A stretch of 64,000 nucleotides of DNA from Nocardioides luteus (GTDB lineage Bacteria; Actinomycetota; Actinomycetes; Propionibacteriales; Nocardioidaceae), in contig NZ_JADOVJ010000001.1 in the NCBI RefSeq assembly GCF_015752315.1, positions 186,001-250,000 on the forward strand. Direction: 5' to 3'. Numbering within the stretch: the first letter of the stretch is position 1; each line of letters starts with the position of its first letter. A program made the position numbers and the translations under genes. The notes below the pieces were generated by a model. That model had not been told where the DNA came from. It worked only from the letters and a program-made list of their open reading frames with translations, and did not search any database. This document shows, one piece after another, positions 57,834 through 64,000 of this stretch.

Positions 57834-58291
57834 GAACCGGGCCTCGACGCGGCCAGGGACGCGACGATCGCATCACTCGTACGCTCCACCATCGCCAGCA
57901 CCTCCCGGAATCCTTCGGCACCACCGTAATAGGGATCGGGCACGTCGCCGGGGCCTTCGGGATCGAAATCACGGAACATCCGCAGCCCGCCCTCCGGCGC
58001 CTGACCAGCCAGATCGGCCAGGTTGTCGGCATCCATGGCGAGCACCAGGTCGTACGTCTCGGGGTCCCCGACCGGCCACTGCTGGGCCCGGTGGCGCTCG
58101 GGGTCGTAGCCCGCCTCGAGCAGCGTCGCGGCCGCCCGGCGGTCCATCTTCTCGCCGGCGTGCCAGCCGCCGGTGCCGGCCGAGACCAGCTCCACGTCGT
58201 CGAGCCCGGCACCGTCGAGACGGTCGCGCAGGACCACCTCCGCCATCGGAGAACGGCAGATGTTGCCCAGGCAGACGACCGCGATCTTCAT
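57830..58291 (-). CDS. Low-molecular-weight protein-tyrosine phosphatase
   Basis: 153 residues. P-loop CLGNICRSP (nucleophile Cys7, Arg13) right at the N-terminus and the general acid Asp in VPDPYYGG. SAGTGGWHAGEKMDRRA completes the family signature. Cytoplasmic. First gene of a two-gene unit with the fructosamine kinase, in line with removal of phosphosugar or phosphotyrosine marks. Confidence 0.92.
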   Translation of the reverse strand: MKIAVVCLGNICRSPMAEVVLRDRLDGAGLDDVELVSAGTGGWHAGEKMDRRAAATLLEAGYDPERHRAQQWPVGDPETYDLVLAMDADNLADLAGQAPEGGLRMFRDFDPEGPGDVPDPYYGGAEGFREVLAMVERTSDAIVASLAASRPGS

Positions 58292-58354
58292 GGCCCGAGT
58301 TTTACATTTCCGCCAAGAACGCGCGGGGGATGCCGAATCTCGGGCCCCGATCTG

Positions 58355-58747
58355 CTACTCGTCGCTGTCGGGCCAGACCCGGTCGAGGCCCCAGCCGACG
58401 ATCGAGATGATGATGCCGCCGAGCACCGCCGCCCAGAACCCGTCGACGTGAAAACCGACCCCGGTCGGGCCGAGGATCCACGCGGTCAGGCCGAGCATCG
58501 CCGCGTTGATCACCAGCAGGAGCAGGCCCAGGGTGAGCAGGATGAACGGGAACGCGAGGAACTTCAGGATCGGCTTCACGAAGGCCGAGACGATGCCGAG
58601 CACCAGGGCGACGATCAGCAGCGGCAGCAGCTTCTGCTTGATCTCCTCCATGCCGCTGGTCGGGCCGTCGAAGTAGATCCCGCCGACGAGCCAGGTCGCC
58701 ACGGCCAGGGCGATGGCGTTGGTGATGAGCCAGGTCACGATGCGCAT
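58355..58747 (-). CDS. Phage holin family 4 (PF04020-type) membrane protein
   Basis: 130 residues with four hydrophobic segments: VTWLITNAIALAVATWLVGG, LLPLLIVALVLGIVSAFVKP, FLAFPFILLTLGLLLLVINAAML and WAAVLGGIIISIVGWGLD. VKPILKFLAFPFILLTLGL is characteristic of the family, which is chromosomal and widespread despite its name. No prophage genes are near. ATG 58747 is chosen; ATG 58774 adds nine polar residues. Confidence 0.85.
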   Translation of the reverse strand: MRIVTWLITNAIALAVATWLVGGIYFDGPTSGMEEIKQKLLPLLIVALVLGIVSAFVKPILKFLAFPFILLTLGLLLLVINAAMLGLTAWILGPTGVGFHVDGFWAAVLGGIIISIVGWGLDRVWPDSDE

Positions 58748-58837
58748 GCCGGTGAGTCTGGCAGGGCTCCGCATCTCCGCGTAAGGGACGCGCGGGAGGT
58801 GTGGCGAGTGTGTTACCCCGGGTCGGGGGCACCCGGG

Positions 58838-59518
58838 TCAGCGCTCCAGACGGAGCGCCTTGCAGATGTCGTGGGCGGCGTCGGAGAGGTGCTTCTGCAG
58901 GAACCGCTCGGCCTCGTGGATGCGGTCGGCGTCGAGGAGGCGGACGAGGGCGGCGTGGTCCTCGGCCTGGTCGTGGGCGTTGCGGCGGATGCGGTCGACC
59001 TGCGCGAGCGCGAGCTTGAGCTCGAGGACCAGGTGCTCCTGCATCGCGACCAGCCGCGGTGAGTCGGTCAGGGCCACGAGCGAGAGATGGAAGGCGAGAT
59101 GGCGCTCGTTGAGCTCGCGGTAGGACGCCTTCTCCGAGTGCACGGCCGTGATGTACGCATCCAGCGACTCGTGCACGGCCCGGCGGGTCTCGGCGGAGGC
59201 CTGGAGCCAGTTGCGGACACCCGCCCCCTCGAGCACCCAGCGGGCGGCGCACACGTCGCGGACCGAGGCGGCCTCGGGCGTGGCGACGGCGACCCCCTTG
59301 TTGGGCGCGCGGGTGGCCAGGCCCTCGGCGACGAGGATGGTCAGCGCCTCGCGGACGGTGGAGCGCCCGACGCCCAGCGACTCGGCGAGACCGTGCTCGC
59401 GGAGCGGGGTGCCGGACTCGAGCTCGCCCTCGAACACCGCCCGGCGGAGCTCGTCGGCGACGCGGTCGACCGTCGATGCGGGTTCGTCCAGGGTGAGCGA
59501 CTCGAACATGGGCCCCAT
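58838..59518 (-). CDS. GntR-family regulator, FadR/FCD subfamily
   Basis: 226 residues. Winged helix: VADELRRAVFEGELESGTPLREHGLAESLGVGRSTVREALTILVAEGL. The helical FCD ligand domain follows, with likely metal ligands in ERHLAFHLSLVAL, DHAALVRLL and LQKHLSDAAHD. It is divergent from ddaH and the aminotransferase, and a palindrome of the FCD type lies between. Probable repressor of that pair with a carboxylate or amino-acid ligand. Confidence 0.9.
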   Translation of the reverse strand: MGPMFESLTLDEPASTVDRVADELRRAVFEGELESGTPLREHGLAESLGVGRSTVREALTILVAEGLATRAPNKGVAVATPEAASVRDVCAARWVLEGAGVRNWLQASAETRRAVHESLDAYITAVHSEKASYRELNERHLAFHLSLVALTDSPRLVAMQEHLVLELKLALAQVDRIRRNAHDQAEDHAALVRLLDADRIHEAERFLQKHLSDAAHDICKALRLER

Positions 59519-59576
59519 TGTCCTACCTGCGTCGGCTTCCGGTGATGACCGTTCGTGCTCTAACCTAACCGCACAG

Positions 59577-59591
59577 GATTGTCTGACAATC
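59577..59591. promoter_or_regulatory. GntR operator upstream of ddaH
   Basis: GATTGTCTGACAATC, 7-bp arms about one base; the core TTGTCTGACAA is of the kind bound by FCD-GntR proteins. 58 bp from each divergent start. Half-like copies (CAATCAGGCAATC) follow to 59607. Confidence 0.75.
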
Positions 59592-59634
59592 AGTCAATCA
59601 GGCAATCCGTCGATCAGACCTGAGAGGGGTACGA

Positions 59635-60525
59635 GTGAGCACATCGCTGAGCTGGGGCCGTCACTACCTGATGACCGAGCCGACGCACTACCGCATCGAC
59701 TACGCCATCAACCCGTTCATGGACACCGAGATCCAGCCGGATCCGGTCCGTGCTCGCGCGCAGTGGGACACCCTGAAGGCGACCATCGAGGAGCTCGGCG
59801 GCCGCGTCGACGTCATCGCGCCGCGCGAGGACAGCCCCGACATGGTCTACGCGATGAACCTCGGCTTCGCGGCCACCCTCGCGGACGGCCGCCGACACGT
59901 GCTCCTCTCCCACATGCGCTTCCCCGAGCGCCGCAACGAGACCCTCTCGGCCGTCGAGTGGTTCGCCGCGAACGAGTGGGGGACGGCGTACGTCGGCAAG
60001 GACGGTGTCGGGCCCACCTTCGAGGCGGGCGACGTCTTCCCGTTCGCCGGCCACCTGGTCGCCGGCACCGGGCCGCGCACCGACGAGATGGCGCTGAAGA
60101 CCCTCGCGAACGAGATGGGCGTGCGGGTGCTGGGCGTGCGGACGACCCACTCCGGGATGTACCACCTCGACCTGGCCTTCTGCCCGCTCGACGAGCGTCG
60201 CGCGATCATCTGCCCGGACGCGCTCGCGCCCGAGTCGGCACAGGCGCTCCTCGACCTGGTCCCCGAGCCGCTGGTCATCACCGAGGAGGAGGCGCTCAGC
60301 ACCTTCGCCGCCAACTCGATCGTGGTCGGCCGCACCATCGTGATGCCGTCCTGCCCGGACCGCATCCGCCCGATCCTCGAGGGCTGGGGCTTCACGATCC
60401 GGATCGTCGACATGAGCGAGCTCCACCTCGGTGGCGGGTCCGTGCGCTGCGTCACCAACCCGCTCGACATCGTGGTCGGCCGTGACGTGCCCGTGGTTTA
60501 CGGCGGCGAGGTCATCCCGACCTAG
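59635..60525 (+). CDS. ddaH: Dimethylarginine dimethylaminohydrolase-like amidinotransferase-fold enzyme
   Basis: 296 residues, GTG start. The pentein fold has a catalytic His177 in SGMYHLDLAF, nucleophile Cys272 in GGGSVRCVTNPL, and the substrate segment MVYAMNLGFAA, where DDAH enzymes usually have an Asn/Asp pair. DDAH turns methylarginine into citrulline and methylamines; some relatives act on arginine or peptidylarginine. An aminotransferase gene begins 11 bp downstream, so a two-gene unit under GntR is likely. Confidence 0.86.
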   Translation: MSTSLSWGRHYLMTEPTHYRIDYAINPFMDTEIQPDPVRARAQWDTLKATIEELGGRVDVIAPREDSPDMVYAMNLGFAATLADGRRHVLLSHMRFPERRNETLSAVEWFAANEWGTAYVGKDGVGPTFEAGDVFPFAGHLVAGTGPRTDEMALKTLANEMGVRVLGVRTTHSGMYHLDLAFCPLDERRAIICPDALAPESAQALLDLVPEPLVITEEEALSTFAANSIVVGRTIVMPSCPDRIRPILEGWGFTIRIVDMSELHLGGGSVRCVTNPLDIVVGRDVPVVYGGEVIPT

Positions 60526-60536
60526 GATCTCACGAT

Positions 60537-61616
60537 ATGAGCACCCCGCAGCCCCGTCCCAGTGTCGCCGCCATGCCTGCGTACGTCGCGGGCAAGCCGC
60601 CGGTCGAGCGGCCCGGTCTGGTGACCTACAAGCTCTCCTCCAACGAGAACCCCTACCCGCCGCTCGACGGCGTGGTGGAGATCGCCGCGGAGGCGGCCGG
60701 GCGGGTCAACCGCTACCCCGACGCGGGCAGCACCGAGCTCTACGACGCGCTCGCCAAGGCCTACGGGGTGCACGCCGAGGAGCTCGCGCTCTCGACCGGG
60801 GCCGTGGCGCTGATCTTCCAGCTGGTCTCGGCCTACTGCGGCCCCGAGGACGAGGTCGTCTTCGCCTGGCGCAGCTTCGAGGCCTACCCGATCGCGGTCC
60901 TCGCCGCCGGGGCGACGGCTGTGAAGGTGCCGGTCACCGGCGACGGGCGCCACGACCTCGACGCGATGGCCGCGGCCGTCACGGAGCGTACGAAGGTCGT
61001 GTTCGTCTGCACTCCCAACAACCCGACCGGCACCTCGGTCACCCAGACCGAGCTCGACGCCTTCCTGGAGAAGGTGCCCGAGCACGTGCTGGTCGTGGTC
61101 GACGAGGCCTATGCCGAGTTCGTACGCATGGACGACGCGATCGACGGGGTTGCCACCTACCGTGGCCGGTCGAACGTGGTCGTGCTGCGTACGTTCTCCA
61201 AGGCCTACGGGCTGGCCGGCTTCCGGGTCGGCTACGCCTTCGCGCCCGCGCCGATCGCTGCCACGCTGCGGGCGATGGCGCTGCCGTTCGGGGTCAACGT
61301 CGTCGCGCAGGCGGCCGGCGTCGCCTCGCTCGAGCGGCAGGCCGAGCTGCTCGAGCGCGTCGATGACCTGGTGTCCGAGCGGGCCCGGGTGGTCGAGGGC
61401 GTCCGAGCCGCCGGCTGGGACATCCCCGACGCCCAGGGCAACTTCGTCTGGTTCGCCTTCGGGTCGGCCGAGCGCTGCGCCGACTTCGCCGCGGCTGCGG
61501 ACGAGATCGGCCTGATGGTCCGCCCCTACCCGCCCGAGGGCGTGCGCGTCTCGATCGGCGAGGCCGAGGCCAACACCCGTCTCATCGAGCTCGCGGGTTC
61601 CTTCCCGAGGAACTGA
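60537..61616 (+). CDS. Histidinol-phosphate/aromatic aminotransferase (HisC/Pat type)
   Basis: 359 residues, class I/II PLP fold. KLSSNENPYPP and RYPDAGSTEL open the family; CTPNNPTGTSV and DEAYAEFV give PLP contacts; the Schiff-base Lys is in TFSKAYGLAGFRVGYAFA. The C-terminus has RPYPPEGVRVSIG. It may be HisC or the aromatic aminotransferase Pat. No other his genes are near, and pairing with ddaH under GntR points away from histidine synthesis. Ends in a strong hairpin. Confidence 0.85.
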   Translation: MSTPQPRPSVAAMPAYVAGKPPVERPGLVTYKLSSNENPYPPLDGVVEIAAEAAGRVNRYPDAGSTELYDALAKAYGVHAEELALSTGAVALIFQLVSAYCGPEDEVVFAWRSFEAYPIAVLAAGATAVKVPVTGDGRHDLDAMAAAVTERTKVVFVCTPNNPTGTSVTQTELDAFLEKVPEHVLVVVDEAYAEFVRMDDAIDGVATYRGRSNVVVLRTFSKAYGLAGFRVGYAFAPAPIAATLRAMALPFGVNVVAQAAGVASLERQAELLERVDDLVSERARVVEGVRAAGWDIPDAQGNFVWFAFGSAERCADFAAAADEIGLMVRPYPPEGVRVSIGEAEANTRLIELAGSFPRN

Positions 61617-61632
61617 GAACGCTCCGCCCACA

Positions 61633-61670
61633 GCAGAGGTCCAGCAGCGTGAACGCCGCTGGACCTCTGC
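61633..61670. terminator. Hairpin between convergent genes
   Basis: 13-bp stem GCAGAGGTCCAGC with GCTGGACCTCTGC and a 12-nt loop that can partly pair (AGCG/CGCC). It sits between the aminotransferase and the Pro-rich gene and could serve both strands. Confidence 0.8.
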
Positions 61671-61704
61671 TATGTGGTTGCTGAGTGTTGAAGGGTGCGT
61701 GCCT

Positions 61705-62385
61705 CTACGGCAGCGGGAGCTTCCCGAGGATCGAGCTGAGCAGGTCGGTCAGGATCGGACCGACCACCGGGAGGCTGTTGACGATGCCCAGCAGACTGTC
61801 CGTCACGCTGGGGAGCCCAGGAATGCCCGGGACCGGCAAGTCCGGGACGGGAACGTCCGGAATCGGAACATCCGGCACGGGAACGTCCGGCACCGGAACA
61901 TCCGGGGCGGGAACATCCGCGGCAGGCTTCTCCGCGGAGTCGCTGCCCGGAAGGGGAACGTCCGGCACCGGGTTGTCCGGGACGGGAACGTCCGGAACCT
62001 CCGGGGTGTCCGGAACCTCGGGAACGTCCGGGGTGTCCGGGACCTCAGGAGCATCCGGAACGTCCGGGGTCTCGGGGGTGTCCGGGACTTCGGGTACGTC
62101 CGGGGTGCCCGGGGCGTCGGGAACGTCCGGGGTCTCGGGGGTATCCGGGACCTCGGGTACGTCCGGGGTGCCCGGGGCGTCGGGAACGTCCGGGACCTCG
62201 GGGCTGTCCGGAACATCCGGAACGTCCGGAGGCGGACAGTCAGTGGCCGGGCTGGCCGGGGCAGGAGATTCCGGCACCGGGCAGTCAGGAACTGGAGGAG
62301 GAACGGGGCTCGCCACAGCTGGTGCGGCGGCCGTGGCCAGTGCGAATCCAGCGGCGACAGCGGCGATTCGAGTCCGAGAATTCAC
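61705..62385 (-). CDS. Secreted Pro-Asp triplet-repeat protein
   Basis: 226 residues. GTG at 62385 follows AAAGGAGA, a near-perfect ribosome site. A signal peptide (AAVAAGFALATAAAPAVA) is followed by a two-Cys segment (VPDCPVPE, ATDCPPPD), then ~130 residues with Pro at almost every third place, mostly PDV, PDT, PEV and PET triplets. The 21-residue block starting VPDAPGTPDVPEVPDT occurs twice. A hydrophobic C-terminal helix region (SLLGIVNSLPVVGPILTDLLSSIL) ends it. An extended wall-spanning stalk is likely; function unknown. Confidence 0.8.
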   Translation of the reverse strand: MNSRTRIAAVAAGFALATAAAPAVASPVPPPVPDCPVPESPAPASPATDCPPPDVPDVPDSPEVPDVPDAPGTPDVPEVPDTPETPDVPDAPGTPDVPEVPDTPETPDVPDAPEVPDTPDVPEVPDTPEVPDVPVPDNPVPDVPLPGSDSAEKPAADVPAPDVPVPDVPVPDVPIPDVPVPDLPVPGIPGLPSVTDSLLGIVNSLPVVGPILTDLLSSILGKLPLP

Positions 62386-62949
62386 GAAATCTCCTTTGTT
62401 TGCTGTGATGTCGTGACGGATGCATCCTGAAGCGAATTGAAGCATAAAGTCAAGAACTTTCTTGAACTTATTGATTCCTATTCCTTCGGCCGATTTCGTG
62501 GCGTAAACTCATCCGACCGCTTTCGACAAGGGTGAAAGTCAGGTTCCCCTTACAAGCGGGGCCTTCCAGGATCGTCCCAGGTGAAACCGCCGGTTCGTCT
62601 GAGGCTCATCGTCCGGCGGCCGTGCCGTTACAGGGCCTGGCGGCCCGGGAGATAACTCCTCGCGATATCGGTTCTCGACACCGATTGGGCGGCCCCATTA
62701 CCGGACACCCCATGGGGTAATCGGATGATTCGTAGAAGCAGCACCTGGTGTTTAGTCGGGATGAAATGCGTTTACCAACGCGGGGATTCCGGGCCCGTTG
62801 GATCGTCGTCGTGGTAACCGACTTCGAGGCCGGATAGGCCGTTAATACACGTCGTCGATCGGTGAGGCTGTCGAGCTCACGTCCGGACGGCCGGTGCGAA
62901 CCCGGCGGTTCGTTACCGCCGTGCAACCTGGATCGGTCAGGCTTGCCCC
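62386..62949. other. 564-bp gap with no recognised gene
   Basis: Two small frames (62532-62720 plus, 62606-62926 minus) look non-coding: no ribosome site, no family, mixed composition. The stretch is less GC-rich near 62430-62520, which may hold the Pro-rich gene's promoter. Short hairpins such as ATTACC...GGTAAT at about 62697-62721 are seen. No riboswitch family is recognised. It also holds the promoter of the transglutaminase gene. Confidence 0.6.
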
Positions 62950-64000
62950 ATGTCGATCAAGGTTGCGCTCGAGCATCGGACCACCTACGAGTTCGCGCAG
63001 CCGGTCCGGGTCAGCCCGCACGTCGTACGCCTGCGCCCGGCGCCGCACACCCGGACCCCGATCGATGCCTACTCCCTCTCGGTGACGCCCTCGGCGCACT
63101 TCATCAACTGGCAGCAGGACCCGTTCGGCAACTGGCTGGCGCGGCTGGTCTTCCCGGAGAAGACCGACAAGCTCGAGATCACGGTCGGGCTGGTCGCCGA
63201 CATGGTGGTGATCAACCCGTTCGACTTCTTCGTGGAGGAGTACGCCGAGAGCTTCCCGTTCGACTACGAACCGGAGCTGAAGGCGGACCTGGCTCCTTAC
63301 CTCCGCGACGTGGAGTCGGCGGTGGAGGCCGATGCCTGGCGACGGCGTCTCCCGGCTCTGCCCGAGGACGGCGTCCGCACGGTCGACTTCCTGGCCGGCC
63401 TCAACCGGGCGGTCAACGCCGACATCGCCTACTCGGTGCGGATGGAGCCGGGCGTACAGACTCCCGACGAGACCCTCCGGATCGGCATCGGGTCGTGCCG
63501 CGACTCGGCGTGGTTGCTGGTGTCTCTGCTGCGTCAGTACGGTCTCGCGGCCCGCTTCGTCTCCGGCTATCTGGTGCAGCTGGCCGCCGACCAGGAGTCG
63601 CTCGACGGCCCGTCCGGCCCGACCGAGGACTTCACCGACCTGCACGCGTGGTGCGAGGTGTTCGTCCCGGGCGCCGGCTGGATCGGCCTCGACCCGACCT
63701 CGGCCCTGTTCGCGGGGGAGGGACACATCCCCCTCTCGGCGACCCCGCACCCGTCCTCCGCGGCCCCGATCGAGGGCGCCACCGACCCGGTCGAGGTCAC
63801 CTTCTCCTTCGCCAACGAGGTCACCCGGATCCACGAGGACCCCCGGGTGACGCTGCCCTACACCGACCAGGAGTGGGCCCGCATCGACGCCCTCGGCGAG
63901 GCGGTCGACCGCCGGCTTCAGGCCGAAGGCGTCGAGCTGACGATGGGCGGCGAGCCGACCTTCGTCTCTCTCGACGACCAGACCTCCGCGCAGTGGAACA
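62950..64000 (+). CDS. Transglutaminase / DUF2126 family protein, N-terminal part (3' end outside window)
   Basis: ATG at 62950; 350 residues before the window ends, with no stop. The N-terminal beta domain (SIKVALEHRTTYEFAQPVRVSPHVVRLRPAPH, FINWQQDPFGNWLARLVFPE) is Bact_transglu_N. The core has the catalytic Cys in GIGSCRDSAWLLVSLLRQYG, His in DLHAWCEVFVPGAGWIGLD and the Asp of LDPTSA. The last part, LTMGGEPTFVSLDD, begins the DUF2126 domain, so the full protein is probably ~1100 residues. Often grouped with alpha-E and circularly permuted ATP-grasp genes for peptide ligation. Confidence 0.9.
   Translation, partial: MSIKVALEHRTTYEFAQPVRVSPHVVRLRPAPHTRTPIDAYSLSVTPSAHFINWQQDPFGNWLARLVFPEKTDKLEITVGLVADMVVINPFDFFVEEYAESFPFDYEPELKADLAPYLRDVESAVEADAWRRRLPALPEDGVRTVDFLAGLNRAVNADIAYSVRMEPGVQTPDETLRIGIGSCRDSAWLLVSLLRQYGLAARFVSGYLVQLAADQESLDGPSGPTEDFTDLHAWCEVFVPGAGWIGLDPTSALFAGEGHIPLSATPHPSSAAPIEGATDPVEVTFSFANEVTRIHEDPRVTLPYTDQEWARIDALGEAVDRRLQAEGVELTMGGEPTFVSLDDQTSAQWN

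Noticed and set aside
58355..58747. Prophage evidence from the holin-family gene
   Set aside because: The PF04020-type family is a common chromosomal membrane protein, and no other phage gene is near.
61839..62240. CRISPR-like look of the repeated GTCCGG units
   Set aside because: Units are short, in frame, and translate to Pro-Asp triplets of a secreted protein; there are no unique spacers and no cas genes.
62532..62926. Two small overlapping frames in the large gap (62 and 106 codons)
   Set aside because: No start signals, no family resemblance, and opposite-strand overlap; treated as non-coding.
62386..62949. Riboswitch (for example c-di-AMP or cobalamin) in the gap
   Set aside because: I could not match any conserved riboswitch core by eye; only unspecific hairpins are seen.

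Overview
The window reads as chromosomal DNA of a high-GC Gram-positive actinobacterium. GC-rich codon third positions, frequent GTG starts, many 4-bp stop/start overlaps (ATGA, GTGA), Tat and lipoprotein export signals, and gene sets such as an upp / TadA-partner / tadA block, AidB-like acyl-CoA dehydrogenases and PaaX, HxlR and FCD-GntR regulators fit Propionibacteriales. A Nocardioides-like soil organism is the best guess; this is an inference, since no rRNA is present.

Layout. 1-8.9 kb: the 3' end of menB, then short regulator/enzyme pairs (TetR-SDR-DUF385, MarR-SDR, PaaX-AidB-like dehydrogenase-crotonase, TetR, Lrp), most with readable palindromic or repeated operators in the divergent gaps. 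9-14.9 kb: an EamA exporter, then an AztABCD-type zinc uptake system with a Zur-like box between the divergent arms and two different AztD-like lipoproteins around AztC, ending in a 32-bp-periodic intergenic repeat. 14.9-26.7 kb: a catabolic cluster (MarR, crotonase, acetoacetyl-CoA-synthetase-like ligase, 3-hydroxyacyl-CoA dehydrogenase, acyl-CoA ligase, amidohydrolase, AraC, aldehyde and alcohol dehydrogenases, MFS importer) that looks like a side-chain-shortening pathway for p-hydroxycinnamate-type acids. One operator sequence occurs at both ends of the cluster.

26.7-39.9 kb: HxlR/SRPBCC pair; a NarL-type two-component system followed by a hydrolase, a drug-type ABC exporter and a fatty-acid desaturase (a DesKR-like arrangement); membrane proteins; a Tat-exported GH64 beta-1,3-glucanase; a sirtuin; a lipoprotein; a 14-TM MFS exporter; an LCAD-like dehydrogenase. 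39.9-48.6 kb: a defence island with hsdM-hsdS-mrr, a PIN toxin/antitoxin pair on the other strand, a 0.6-kb scar holding a frameshifted immunity-like gene and an mrr-like remnant, then hsdR.

48.6-64 kb: mostly housekeeping and envelope genes: amidohydrolase, lipoprotein, VIT1-like protein, RNA cyclic phosphodiesterase, DoxX, upp, TadA partner and tadA, tRNA-Ser(CGA), a large membrane protein joining a degenerate protease fold, a binding-protein-like region and a VWA domain, fructosamine kinase-like protein, LMW phosphatase, holin-family membrane protein, GntR, ddaH, a HisC-type aminotransferase, a secreted Pro-Asp repeat protein, a 564-bp gap with no recognised gene, and the start of a transglutaminase/DUF2126 protein cut by the window end.
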